This document shows positions 8,280 through 16,653 of a stretch of 39,166 nucleotides of DNA, in pieces. Under the pieces are notes generated by a model. That model saw only the letters and a list, made by a program, of their open reading frames with translations, was not told the origin of the DNA and made no database searches. The stretch is from Pseudaestuariivita atlantica (GTDB taxonomy: Bacteria > Pseudomonadota > Alphaproteobacteria > Rhodobacterales > Rhodobacteraceae). The stretch covers positions 1-39,166 of the forward strand of contig NZ_AQQZ01000012.1 of assembly GCF_001205715.1 (NCBI RefSeq), written 5' to 3'. Position 1 is the first letter of the stretch, and each line of letters opens with the position of its first letter. The position numbers were made by a program, and so were the translations under genes.

Positions 8280-8912
8280 TCAGATGTCGATCCGTTCAGC
8301 GATACTCAACGCATCTTCAAGCTCCACGCCGAGATACCGGACAGTGCTGTCGACCTTGGTGTGGCCGAGCAGCAATTGCACCGCGCGGAGATTACCGGTC
8401 TTTCGATAGATCTCCGACGCTTTGGTACGCCGCAACGAATGGGTGCCGTATCCACTTGGTTCGAGGCCAATCGCCGTTACCCAATTGCGCACAAGCCGCC
8501 CATATTGCCGTGTCGAGATGTGCGGACGGTCGTGAAACCGGCTTGGAAGCATGAACTGGCATCTGAGCATCTCCGGCGTGTCCAACCATTTGACCACCGA
8601 ATCTCGTGTATTCTCAGACAGTTCGAATTGAACTGGCTTTCCGGTTTTGCTTTGGATGATGGTGACGCGTTCCTTGACGCGCTCGGAACTGACCAGATCC
8701 TTGGCTTTGAGCCGAACGAGATCGCATCCGCGCAGTTTGCTATCAATGGCAACATTGAAAAGCGCGAGATCGCGCAAATTGCCAGCCAGTTCCAGCCGCG
8801 CACGGATCGCCCAAACCTGCTTCGGCAGAAGCGGACGCTTCTGGCCAATAATGCGACCTTTGTTCCAGGCCCGGCGTTTAGGAGTGGTTGCGGGAAGTTG
8901 CACTCTAGGCAT
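8280..8912 (-). CDS. Tyrosine recombinase / phage-type integrase
   Basis: A 210-residue integrase catalytic domain. Candidate catalytic residues are R61 (SKLRGCDL), H158 and R161 (THSLRR), H184 (LLGHTKVDST) and Y193 (VRYLGVE), so the active site is complete. It lacks the usual N-terminal arm- and core-binding domains, like the short integrases common in Proteobacteria. The start is placed at MPRVQLP (8912) because homologous-looking sequence begins there; a longer frame to 8978 is less likely. It stands alone between the oxygen-response cassette and the hydrogenase locus and could have moved either, but no attachment repeat was found. Confidence 0.85.
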   Translation of the reverse strand: MPRVQLPATTPKRRAWNKGRIIGQKRPLLPKQVWAIRARLELAGNLRDLALFNVAIDSKLRGCDLVRLKAKDLVSSERVKERVTIIQSKTGKPVQFELSENTRDSVVKWLDTPEMLRCQFMLPSRFHDRPHISTRQYGRLVRNWVTAIGLEPSGYGTHSLRRTKASEIYRKTGNLRAVQLLLGHTKVDSTVRYLGVELEDALSIAERIDI

Positions 8913-9583
8913 GATATGCCCTCCAACCCTCCCTCCAGGCCCAGACATCAGCACCGCGCTGACGGGCGATTCTATCATCCCAGTCGAATGTCAGTTCGCG
9001 GGAAGCCGCCGATTAGCGATTTGTTGCACCGGCAGTCGGCTGGAATGAGCCCGAAGTGACGGATGCTGCACCTTGCACAGACAGCCGCGAAGCGCCGATT
9101 GCCGACATAAGCTCGGCCCAAAGGAGCCATCCAGCCTTCCGGCCATTCGATGCGGTAGCAAAGTACAGAAGAGAACTTGCTGCTTAGATTGCTCTTTAGT
9201 TTTGAGTGACGACTGCAAATCGCACGCGGATGTGGCGATCTTTAGTTATGACCTTGCAGGAAAGTGTATGGAGGGTACCGCAGCTACTACGGCCTTGCAT
9301 CTATTGCCGCGAGCCCTGAGGCGATTACCGAGGCGAGGTAGACAAAACTTACAAGGGTCATTGCACCGGCGTAAGCAACGGCCTTCAGCCCCTCGAACGT
9401 ACCTGTCCAGTCCATCGTTCCGTCGATGTCATCAGGCAGGCTGAGCGAACAGACGATCTCGCCCGACATCAATTGTTCTTACTCGTACTCTTTCCAAGGT
9501 CGTCCAAAAGTATTCCATGCCCCAATGGCATTGGATTGACTTTTCTGTTGTTCGCAGGGTGCTTTAGCCTTCACACTGCTCGC
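8913..9583. other. Gap with no firmly supported gene
   Basis: Between the integrase start and hypF there are only short frames with unconvincing composition, one of which (9287-9469, minus) has a membrane-helix profile and is listed separately. A TTGACT at 9536-9541 could be a -35 element for hypF, but no good -10 was found at the right distance. No tRNA, inverted terminal repeats or attachment-site duplication was recognised. Confidence 0.5.
9287..9469 (-). CDS. Possible small membrane protein
   Basis: A 60-residue frame beginning MSGEIVCSLSLPDDIDG with a C-terminal hydrophobic stretch (roughly residues 30-55, AVAYAGAMTLVSFVYLASVI) that could span the membrane once. It diverges from hypF by 114 bases. 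The ribosome binding site is weak (AAGAAC), and I know no family, so it may be noncoding. If real, it adds another single-span protein to a locus rich in them. Confidence 0.28.
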   Translation of the reverse strand: MSGEIVCSLSLPDDIDGTMDWTGTFEGLKAVAYAGAMTLVSFVYLASVIASGLAAIDARP

Positions 9584-11815
9584 GTGGAGAGCCAGATTCA
9601 AATTCGTGTCCGCGGCCGGGTGCAGGGTGTTGGGTTCCGCCCCTTCGTGTGGCGCGAAGCGGTCAAGCTTGGATTGGTCGGTGAAGTGCGGAACGATCGA
9701 GAAGGCGTCCTCATCCTGGCGGCAGGGAAGCGAGCCGCAGCACTGGCAGGCAAGATTAGCGAGTCACCTCCACCGCTTTCAGAGGTTCACGCTATCGAAG
9801 TTAGCACGGCCGACTTTCAGCCAACCAAGGAATTTCGCATTGTGGAATCAGGAGTTCATGGTGCCGATACGGCTTGTGCTCCGGATGCAGCTTCTTGTGC
9901 CGAGTGTCTTTTGGAAGTGGCGGGTGATGGTCGTCGGGCCGGATACGAGTTCACAAACTGCACAAATTGCGGCCCGAGATTCACGATTCTGAAGGCCTTG
10001 CCCTACGATCGGGCGACCACAACAATGGCCGATTTCGCCATGTGCTCAGCCTGCAGGGCAGAATATGACGACCCGACTGATCGGAGGTTTCACGCACAGC
10101 CCTTGGCCTGCCCGGAGTGCGGGCCGTCGCTTCGGATCGAACCCGCCTCGCCCGAGCCGCTTACAGGGGCCGTCAACCGCTTGCTGTGCGGCCAGATCGT
10201 TGCGCTTCAGGGCCTTGGTGGGTTTCATCTGGCGTGTGACGCCACGAATGCCGCAGCTGTTCAAACCCTTCGTGACCGCAAGCGCCGACCGGCAAAACCG
10301 TTTGCCCTTATGGCGACACTCCCGATCATTCGCCAGCATGCCATCCTGTCGGAAGACGAAGCCGCCTTGCTGGAAGGAACTGATGCGCCCATTGTCCTGT
10401 TGGATGCCGCCGTAGGGACTCTTCCTGAGGCGATCGCGCCCGGGCTGGACCGATTGGGATGGATGCTTCCATACACGCCCCTTCATTACCTGATTGTGAA
10501 AGGTGTCGGACGGCCCCTGGTGATGACTTCCGGCAACCTCAGCGACGAACCGCAGGTCATCAGCGTTTCCGAGGCCAAGGAAAAGCTGGGACCCATAGCG
10601 GACAGCATCCTGTGGCACGACCGCGGCATCGCACGGCGACTTGACGACAGTGTGGTATTGCCGACGCTGAAGTCGTCGATGGTTGTAAGGCGCGCTCGGG
10701 GTTTGACGCCGGGAACGATTGACATGCCGGAAACTCTTCCGGACCGCCAGGTCGTCGCCTATGGCGGGGAACTGAAGGCAGCGATTTGCCTGACAAAGAA
10801 CCGACAGGCCATGCTGTCGCACCATCTTGGAGATCTGGACAGCGCCTTGTCGTTCGAGGAGTTCCAAAGGACGGACAGGGACCTTGCGGATCTCATGGAG
10901 CAAGTGCCGGAGTTGATCGCGGTTGATATGCATCCGGACTATCGCGCTTCCCAATATGGACGAGACAGGGCCAGGGCCGAAGGTCTGCCTTGTTGCGAAG
11001 TTCAGCACCACCACGCCCATATGGCGGCAGCCCTAGGGTCGGTTGGCTGGACCGATGGCACGGCGGTTGGTGTTATCCTGGACGGGTTGGGATATGGGAG
11101 CGATGGGTCAATATGGGGAGGCGAGATATTGGTTGGCAACTATGCCTCGTTTGAGCGCCTCGTGAATCTTGCACTGGCCCCGCTACCAGGAGGTGACGCA
11201 GCAAATCGAGAGCCATGGCGCAATGCGCTCATGCGGCTTGATGCCGCCGGCGTACCGGATATTGCTGACCGCCTTTTTTCGGACGCGCCGCGTGATGCGC
11301 TGCGCGCCGCTGTAAATGCCGGGATAAACGCACCGGGATCAAGCTCCGCCGGACGCCTCTTTGATGCCATTGCAGCGTGCCTTAGGATCGTGCCCGACCG
11401 CCAAACCTACGAAGGTGAAGCTGCAATGCGGCTGGAGGCCTTGGCAAATCGCGCAGCCAAAAGTGCAGGATCATATGAGATGCCGTGCCATTCGGGCGTT
11501 CTTGACCCGACACCGATGATGTGCGCCCTTGTATCCGACCTCGAACGAGGCGTTTCCAAATCAACCATCGCACGGCGCTGCCACAACGCCATCGCCGATA
11601 GCTTTGCCGATAGTGCCAGAAAGGTCGCTTCCGAACACGGTGCAACAACGATTGCCCTTTCAGGCGGGTGTCTTCAGAACCGGCTTTTGCTAAAGCGGCT
11701 CATGGAACGCCTGTCGGATTTCGAGATTTGCGGTCCGGGGCCGGTGCCGGTCAACGATGGTGGCCTGGCATTCGGACAGGCCCTTGTCGCTCTGGCGCAA
11801 AGCGGCGAAGAGTAA
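9584..11815 (+). CDS. hypF: HypF carbamoyltransferase, [NiFe]-hydrogenase maturation
   Basis: HypF makes the carbamoyl group that becomes cyanide on the active-site iron, passing it to HypE. The 743-residue product has all domains in order: acylphosphatase (RVRGRVQGVGFRPFVW, about residues 6-21), paired zinc fingers (CAECLLEV, CTNCGPRF, CSACRAEY and CPECGPSL cysteines, about 105-185), a YrdC-like domain (about 200-380) and a Kae1/carbamoyltransferase domain with HHHAHMAAAL metal ligands. The length is normal for HypF. The start is set at GTG 9584 because the acylphosphatase homology begins there; the upstream frame to 9473 encodes nothing family-like. It is followed by hypE after 4 bases. Confidence 0.95.
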   Translation: MESQIQIRVRGRVQGVGFRPFVWREAVKLGLVGEVRNDREGVLILAAGKRAAALAGKISESPPPLSEVHAIEVSTADFQPTKEFRIVESGVHGADTACAPDAASCAECLLEVAGDGRRAGYEFTNCTNCGPRFTILKALPYDRATTTMADFAMCSACRAEYDDPTDRRFHAQPLACPECGPSLRIEPASPEPLTGAVNRLLCGQIVALQGLGGFHLACDATNAAAVQTLRDRKRRPAKPFALMATLPIIRQHAILSEDEAALLEGTDAPIVLLDAAVGTLPEAIAPGLDRLGWMLPYTPLHYLIVKGVGRPLVMTSGNLSDEPQVISVSEAKEKLGPIADSILWHDRGIARRLDDSVVLPTLKSSMVVRRARGLTPGTIDMPETLPDRQVVAYGGELKAAICLTKNRQAMLSHHLGDLDSALSFEEFQRTDRDLADLMEQVPELIAVDMHPDYRASQYGRDRARAEGLPCCEVQHHHAHMAAALGSVGWTDGTAVGVILDGLGYGSDGSIWGGEILVGNYASFERLVNLALAPLPGGDAANREPWRNALMRLDAAGVPDIADRLFSDAPRDALRAAVNAGINAPGSSSAGRLFDAIAACLRIVPDRQTYEGEAAMRLEALANRAAKSAGSYEMPCHSGVLDPTPMMCALVSDLERGVSKSTIARRCHNAIADSFADSARKVASEHGATTIALSGGCLQNRLLLKRLMERLSDFEICGPGPVPVNDGGLAFGQALVALAQSGEE

Positions 11816-11819
11816 AGAG

Positions 11820-12854
11820 ATGACTGAAAGCAAAAAACTACGCGGGGATCGGGTCACGCTGGCCCATGGCGGCGGCGGCAAGGCGATGCGCGACCTGATC
11901 TGCGAGATTTTCACCGCCGCTTTTGACCCCGAGACCGATGAGGACCAGGCGCGGTTGATGTCGGATGCCTTGACCGAGCCGGGGGCGCGGCTGGCCTTCA
12001 CCACCGACAGTTTCGTGGTGACGCCTCTTGAGTTCCCCGGCGGCGACATCGGAAAGCTCGCTGTCTGTGGCACAGTCAATGATCTGGCTGTGGGCGGCGC
12101 GCGCGCCCTATGGCTGTCAGCGGCATTCATTATCGAAGAGGGGTTCGCATTCGACACGCTCCGCCAGGTTGTGGCGACCATGGTCGCCGAGGCAGAGCAC
12201 GCGGGCATCAGGGTTGTCGCGGGCGATACTAAGGTTGTCGAGCGCGGTTCCGCGGACGGGCTTTTTATCACGACTTCAGGGATCGGCGTGATCCCTCCCG
12301 GTCGTGACCTTGCCGCAGTCAATATTCGTGCGGGCGACGTTGCCATCGTCAACGGTGTTCTGGGGGATCACGGCGCGGCCATCCTTGTGGCAAGAGGGGA
12401 TCTGGCACTCACGACCGCGATTGAAAGCGATTGCCAGTCGCTCGACACCTTGATGGAAGCCGCCCTTGCTGCCGCGCCAAATATCCGGGCCGCCCGAGAT
12501 GCGACGCGGGGCGGTCTGGCATCGGCACTGAACGAGATGGCCGAGGCGGCGGGCGTCACGGTCGAGATCGAGGAAGACCGGCTGCCCCTGCGCCCCGAGG
12601 TCAAGGGCATGTGCGAAATCCTCGGGCTGGATCCCCTTTATCTGGCCAATGAAGGCACGCTTGTCCTGTTCGTGCCGAAGGACGAGGCCGAAGCGGCTCT
12701 TGCCGCCATGCGCGCCACACCTGCTGGACGGGATGCGGTTGTTATCGGACACACCCGGTCTAAAGGGCCCATTCCGGTGGTCATGAAGACTACGTTCGGG
12801 AGTGAACGGATTGTGGATATGTTGGTTGGCGAGCAATTGCCCCGGATCTGCTGA
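11820..12854 (+). CDS. hypE: HypE carbamoyl dehydratase, hydrogenase maturation
   Basis: HypE accepts the carbamoyl group from HypF on its C-terminal cysteine and dehydrates it with ATP to a thiocyanate for the iron cyanide ligands. The 344-residue product shows the PurM-like ATP-binding fold (LAHGGGGKAMRDLI near residues 13-26; FTTDSFVVTPLEFPGGDIGKLAV) and ends in the diagnostic PRIC tail, with the modified cysteine last. The ATG at 11820 lies 4 bases after the hypF stop and follows AAAGAG. It converges with the hypD-hypC-CobW operon. Confidence 0.96.
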   Translation: MTESKKLRGDRVTLAHGGGGKAMRDLICEIFTAAFDPETDEDQARLMSDALTEPGARLAFTTDSFVVTPLEFPGGDIGKLAVCGTVNDLAVGGARALWLSAAFIIEEGFAFDTLRQVVATMVAEAEHAGIRVVAGDTKVVERGSADGLFITTSGIGVIPPGRDLAAVNIRAGDVAIVNGVLGDHGAAILVARGDLALTTAIESDCQSLDTLMEAALAAAPNIRAARDATRGGLASALNEMAEAAGVTVEIEEDRLPLRPEVKGMCEILGLDPLYLANEGTLVLFVPKDEAEAALAAMRATPAGRDAVVIGHTRSKGPIPVVMKTTFGSERIVDMLVGEQLPRIC

Positions 12855-12904
12855 CGTCAGGGAAGCGGAGTGTTTCCGATCCAAATTCTTGTAAAGACGT
12901 CAGC
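12850..12904. terminator. Inverted repeat between convergent hypE and hypD
   Basis: Arms GCTGACGTC (12850-12858) and GACGTCAGC (12896-12904) are perfect over nine bases, enclosing a 37-base loop with an inner GGAA/TTCC pairing. TTTT follows at 12905-12908. It covers the hypE stop and lies 3 bases from the end of hypD, so it may terminate both convergent transcripts. Confidence 0.45.
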
Positions 12905-12906
12905 TT

Positions 12907-14043
12907 TTAGTCCACACCCTGCCGCGCGCCGCCGTACTGCCAATAGGCCGCGCAGGCCCCTTCAGAGGATACCATCAGCGCCCCAAGCGGCATTTCCGGC
13001 GTGCAGCCCTTGCCGAACTGCGGGCATTCCATAGGCTTGATCCGGCCAGTCATGACTTCGCCACAGGCGCAGCCTTCAGGCTCCTCGACCACTCGGCGCG
13101 CGGCACCGTAACCGATGTCGAAAACCTCTTCCGCGTCGAATGCCCTGTACTTGGAGCGAATGCGCAGCCCGCTGGCATCGATCTCGCCCAGCCCGCGCCA
13201 TTCGAATGTCGGGCGCGGCTCATAGACATCCTCGATGGCGGCGATGCTCACCGGGTTGCCTTCGTCAGGCACAATACGGGCGTATTGGTTCTCGACCTCG
13301 GCGCGGCCTTCGCTTAGCTGGACCAGGACCATCAACACCGATTGCAGCAAGTCCAGCGGCTCGAATCCCGCCACGACGATCGGTTTTCCGTAATCTCGCG
13401 GGATGAATTCGTAGGGCTTCGTTCCGATTACCATCGAGACATGCCCGGGGCCGACGAAGCCATCCAGCACCATATGAGGGTCGTCCAGCAGCACCTTGAT
13501 CGGTGGAGGGACCGTGATGTGGTTGCAGAAGACGCTGAAATTCTTCAGTCCCTCGCATGACGCCTGTTGAATGGCCAACGCAGTCGAGGGCGTTGTGGTC
13601 TCAAACCCGAGGCCGAAGAATACAACCTTGCGGTCCGGGTTCCGGCGGGCCAGTTCCAACGCATCAAGCGGCGAATAAACCATACGGATATCCGCGCCAT
13701 CCGCCTTGGCCTGGATTAGCGACTTCTTCGTGCCGGGAACGCGCATCGCATCCCCGAAAGTCGTGAAAATGACTTCTGGCCGTTCCGCGATCTCGATGCA
13801 TTCGTCCACTCGACTCATCGGCAGCACACAGACGGGGCATCCCGGTCCGTGGATGAATTCAAGGCCGGGAGGCGTCAGCTTGTCGAGACCATGGCGAAAG
13901 ATCGCATGGGTGTGACCGCCGCAGATTTCCATGATATGAACCGGGTTTTCCTGAGTCGCCCCAAGATCCGCGACCTTTCCCTCAATCGCCTTCAGAAGCG
14001 CCTGCGCCGCCTTCGGGTCACGAAACTCATCGACGTACTTCAC
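12907..14043 (-). CDS. hypD: HypD Fe-S scaffold for Fe(CN)2CO assembly
   Basis: HypD, with HypC, carries the Fe(CN)2CO unit of the active site. The 378-residue protein shows the family motifs: CGGHTHAIFRHG (about residues 41-52), GPGCPVCVLP (about 67-76), and the C-terminal cysteine cluster (GCACGEVMTGRIKPMECPQFGKGCTPEMPLGA, positions about 323-354) that holds a [4Fe-4S] cluster. Length is as expected. Its ATG overlaps the hypC stop by 4 bases, so the pair is translationally coupled. It is the last gene of the minus-strand CobW-hypC-hypD operon. Confidence 0.96.
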   Translation of the reverse strand: MKYVDEFRDPKAAQALLKAIEGKVADLGATQENPVHIMEICGGHTHAIFRHGLDKLTPPGLEFIHGPGCPVCVLPMSRVDECIEIAERPEVIFTTFGDAMRVPGTKKSLIQAKADGADIRMVYSPLDALELARRNPDRKVVFFGLGFETTTPSTALAIQQASCEGLKNFSVFCNHITVPPPIKVLLDDPHMVLDGFVGPGHVSMVIGTKPYEFIPRDYGKPIVVAGFEPLDLLQSVLMVLVQLSEGRAEVENQYARIVPDEGNPVSIAAIEDVYEPRPTFEWRGLGEIDASGLRIRSKYRAFDAEEVFDIGYGAARRVVEEPEGCACGEVMTGRIKPMECPQFGKGCTPEMPLGALMVSSEGACAAYWQYGGARQGVD

Positions 14044-14330
14044 GTTCGGCCTTCCATGGCGCGGTCGCTTTCGAACATCGCTTCGAACTCTTCCTGCGCT
14101 TCGCCAAGCGCGTTCAGCGTGTCCATTGTCTTCTTGGCCTCGGCCTCGTCAATAATCGCCATGGCAAAGCCCACATGGATCAACACCCACTTTCCGACCA
14201 GAGCGTCCAGCCCTTCGCCCGCCACGCAGGTGACATTGACCTTACGTCGGACGCCCGAGACGTCCGCCAGCGCAAGGTTTGTTTCGTGGTCCGAGATCTC
14301 AACGATCTGGCCGGGGATACCCAAGCACAT
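14040..14330 (-). CDS. hypC: HypC/HupF hydrogenase chaperone
   Basis: A 96-residue protein opening MCLGIPGQIVEI; C2 is the conserved residue that binds the iron intermediate after loss of the initiator methionine. The start is fixed by this motif; the longer frame to 14405 is not used. HypC links HypD to the large-subunit precursor. The C-terminal extension (about residues 72-96) is rich in Glu and Ala and probably helical. It lies 59 bases downstream of the CobW-like gene and overlaps hypD. Confidence 0.95.
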   Translation of the reverse strand: MCLGIPGQIVEISDHETNLALADVSGVRRKVNVTCVAGEGLDALVGKWVLIHVGFAMAIIDEAEAKKTMDTLNALGEAQEEFEAMFESDRAMEGRT

Positions 14331-14389
14331 GCGATTTCCTTTGTACTTTTCCGAAATGCTAGCTGTCCGGGCGGACCTTCGCAATTCCG

Positions 14390-15358
14390 TTATGGTTGAA
14401 GGCAACGGGTGAGGTCAGACCTTATGTCGTCCTCGGGAAGGTCGATCCCGATGAAAACTATCCTGGCTGGCGCGGTTTGACCAAAAGGCTCAATCTCACA
14501 GACATCATGGGTGATGTTGACCAGATGCATGTCCGTTTCATTGGCAAAGCGCAGAATTCCCTTGGCGCGGAGAAGCCGCTCGGCATGACGCATGATCCAG
14601 AACGACAGAATGTCGCGAAAGAGGTCGCGGTCGATGGTGCCCGCAAGATCGACCGAGAAGGTCGCGATGCCATGGGTGTGTTTGTGGGTGTCCGCATGGG
14701 GAACGGGCCGTGCCGTTTCTGGCGGCGCAAATAGCGCAGCGACGTCACTGGTCCCTAGAGCGATCTCAGCCAGTTGAGCCCGGTTGCCGAGGTATGCCAG
14801 GACCTCGGAAGGGTCTTTCTCCAGCAGATCGGATTTGCTGACGACGATACGGTCGGCGAGCGTGATCTGTTCAGCGGCTTCGACAAATTCTTCGGCCTGA
14901 TCCCGGATCGAGGGCGCGGAGGCGACGCAGATTGTTTGGACGACTTTGACCCGCGTCTTTAGCCGGGGATCGTGGGCCACGCCGCGCAAAATGCTTCCCG
15001 GGTTGGCGAGGCCCGTGGTTTCTATCACGCAGCGGTCAAGCCCCTCGGCGTGCTGACGGTCACAAAGTTCGACCAATGCCTCGGCAAGGTCATCCTGAAC
15101 TTCGCAGCACACACAGCCGTTCGGCAAGTTCAACAGCCGGTTCGATCCGACAGAGGCTCCAATGATCGCGCCATCGACATCGACATCCCCAAACTCATTC
15201 ACCAGAACAGCGGTGCCGGCACCGGCATCCGTTTTCAGGTATCTGTTCAGAAACGTGGTCTTGCCCGCCCCCAGAAATCCGGTCAGCAGGGTCAAGGGCA
15301 GCCGGTCGACTGTGGGCTTGCTCAATTGGGAGTTTCCCTTCAGTTTCAGAGTCGACAC
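14390..15358 (-). CDS. CobW/G3E-family GTPase, probable HypB substitute
   Basis: A protein of about 322 residues with Walker A GFLGAGKT (about 27-34), the CobW metal site C82-V-C84-C85 (NGCVCC), and a C-terminal CobW_C domain with a His-rich linker (HADTHKHTHG). These are features of metal-chaperone GTPases of the G3E family, to which HypB also belongs, but the layout is CobW-like, not HypB. It is the first gene of the CobW-hypC-hypD operon, so nickel or other metal delivery to the hydrogenase is a fair inference. GTG 15358 is taken as start; TTG 15322 is an alternative. With GTG, its start is 18 bases from the divergent CooC-like ATG. Confidence 0.82.
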   Translation of the reverse strand: MSTLKLKGNSQLSKPTVDRLPLTLLTGFLGAGKTTFLNRYLKTDAGAGTAVLVNEFGDVDVDGAIIGASVGSNRLLNLPNGCVCCEVQDDLAEALVELCDRQHAEGLDRCVIETTGLANPGSILRGVAHDPRLKTRVKVVQTICVASAPSIRDQAEEFVEAAEQITLADRIVVSKSDLLEKDPSEVLAYLGNRAQLAEIALGTSDVAALFAPPETARPVPHADTHKHTHGIATFSVDLAGTIDRDLFRDILSFWIMRHAERLLRAKGILRFANETDMHLVNITHDVCEIEPFGQTAPARIVFIGIDLPEDDIRSDLTRCLQP

Positions 15359-15376
15359 TATCAACGGGAGGACGCG

Positions 15377-16159
15377 ATGAAAATAGCCACGGTCGGAAAG
15401 GGCGGTTCGGGCAAAACCACGATCGCCGGGACGCTGACACGGATCTTCGCTGATGAAGGGCGCAAGATCCTGGCTATTGACGGGGACCCCAATCCGAACC
15501 TGGCGCTGACACTTGGCATGTCGCGGGCCGAGGCCGATGCGATTACCTACATCTCGCCCAAGATTATGACGCAGGGCGAGAAGGTCGATGGCGTTGTGCA
15601 AATGGTGCCGACCATCCCGCGCGAAGAGATCATCGCGACCTATGCGTCGCCTGCCGCCGATAACGTGGATCTGATCGTCATGGGGCAGCCCGCCCATGGC
15701 ACGGCGGGAATGGGTTGCATGTGCGCTTCGCATCGCGCGGTGCGCGGCCTTGTCGCCGAATTGACATCATTCGGCGACCATACGGTCACGGATATGGAGG
15801 CCGGACTGGAGCATCTGCGACGGGGAACTGCGCGCCATGTGGATATGATGCTTGTGGTGGCGGAACCCTATTATCGCTCGCTTGAAGCTGCCATGCGGAC
15901 GGCGGCTCTCGCCAAGGAACTGGGGATCAAACACATCAAGGTCGTGGCCAACAAGGTGCGCAACGACGCGGACATGGAAGCGATCCAGACCTTTTGCGAT
16001 CAGCACGGGATGGAGATTATCGGGGCCGTGCCGCTGGACGACGATATGGTCGAAGCCGAACGGCAGGAAAAGGCGCCCTACGACCATGCGCCCGGATCGC
16101 CGGGCGTTCAGTCGCTGCGCCGGGTCGCTACAGCGATTGACGAACTCGCGCGGGCCTGA
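15377..16159 (+). CDS. CooC-like MinD-family ATPase, probable nickel insertion factor
   Basis: A 260-residue P-loop ATPase with the deviant Walker A of the MinD/CooC group (GKGGSGKTT, about residues 7-15) and a C114-x-C116 pair (GMGCMC) at the place where CooC binds a metal ion between two subunits. CooC helps load nickel into carbon monoxide dehydrogenase. No CO dehydrogenase is in the window, so here it probably serves the [NiFe]-hydrogenase; that is inference. GGGAGG precedes the ATG. The gene runs into a MerR-type regulator after 6 bases. Confidence 0.88.
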   Translation: MKIATVGKGGSGKTTIAGTLTRIFADEGRKILAIDGDPNPNLALTLGMSRAEADAITYISPKIMTQGEKVDGVVQMVPTIPREEIIATYASPAADNVDLIVMGQPAHGTAGMGCMCASHRAVRGLVAELTSFGDHTVTDMEAGLEHLRRGTARHVDMMLVVAEPYYRSLEAAMRTAALAKELGIKHIKVVANKVRNDADMEAIQTFCDQHGMEIIGAVPLDDDMVEAERQEKAPYDHAPGSPGVQSLRRVATAIDELARA

Positions 16160-16165
16160 GGCACC

Positions 16166-16579
16166 ATGCGGATCGGCGAATTGGCAGCAGACCTGTCGGT
16201 TTCCACCAAGACGCTGCGCCACTACGAGAAAATCGGCCTTCTGCCACCTGCGGCCCGCGGCGAGAATGGATACCGCAGCTTTTCGCCCGAAGCCGAAGCG
16301 GCGGCGCGCCTTGTGGTGGCTCTGCGCCGTATCGATTTATCCCTGGATGAGATTGCCGGGCTTTTGGCAGGCGACAGGGCCGATCTGCGCCGTAACCTCT
16401 TGGGCATTCTGGACGAGAAACGCAGCGCGGTATCGCTGGAAGTTGTTGTTCTGCAAGGGAAACTCGAGGACATGGACTCGCGCTATCTCAGCCTTGCAAC
16501 GACACCGCGAGACCGCCCCGGCAACTGCATCTGCGCTCTTTTGGGCCGCGCCTGCGACTGCAAGATCACCGAAAATTAG
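16166..16579 (+). CDS. MerR-family regulator with four C-terminal cysteines
   Basis: A 137-residue protein with the MerR winged helix (MRIGELAADLSVSTKTLRHY, residues 1-20; GYRSFS), a dimer helix (about 75-115) and a C-terminal sensor loop holding C121, C123, C130 and C132 (C-x-C-x6-C-x-C). This differs from CueR (two cysteines spaced by seven residues) and from the SoxR iron-sulfur loop, yet could bind metal or a cluster. It is expressed with the CooC-like gene (6-base gap). A typical MerR-type promoter begins 4 bases after its stop and leads to the hydrogenase small subunit, so it very likely controls the structural genes. Signal unknown: nickel, redox or iron-sulfur state are candidates. 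Confidence 0.88.
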   Translation: MRIGELAADLSVSTKTLRHYEKIGLLPPAARGENGYRSFSPEAEAAARLVVALRRIDLSLDEIAGLLAGDRADLRRNLLGILDEKRSAVSLEVVVLQGKLEDMDSRYLSLATTPRDRPGNCICALLGRACDCKITEN

Positions 16580-16582
16580 CCG

Positions 16583-16615
16583 TTGACCTTGCCCTTGGGG
16601 CAACCTGCTAAACAT
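16583..16615 (+). promoter_or_regulatory. MerR-type promoter/operator of the hydrogenase operon
   Basis: TTGACC (16583-16588, -35) is separated by 20 bp from TAAACA (16609-16614, weak -10). The spacer contains the perfect dyad TTGCCC-TTG-GGGCAA (16589-16603). An over-long 19-20 bp spacer with a dyad in it is the hallmark of promoters untwisted by MerR-family activators; the sequence also resembles CueR-controlled copA promoters. It lies between the MerR gene and the small-subunit gene, 39 bases before the start codon. Confidence 0.75.
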
Positions 16616-16653
16616 CGGAAAACTGAAACGACATCCGAAGTCTGGAGAAGGCG

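Noticed and set aside
9073-9444. 123-residue open frame on the plus strand before hypF
   Set aside because: Arg- and Leu-rich, no motifs, no ribosome binding site.
9528-9545. Sigma-54-type promoter before hypF
   Set aside because: TGGCAT followed by TTGAC only loosely matches TGGCAC-N5-TTGCA; the GC of the -12 element is lacking.
10046-11020. 324-residue open frame on the minus strand
   Set aside because: It is opposite hypF, whose zinc-finger and YrdC-like regions are unmistakable.
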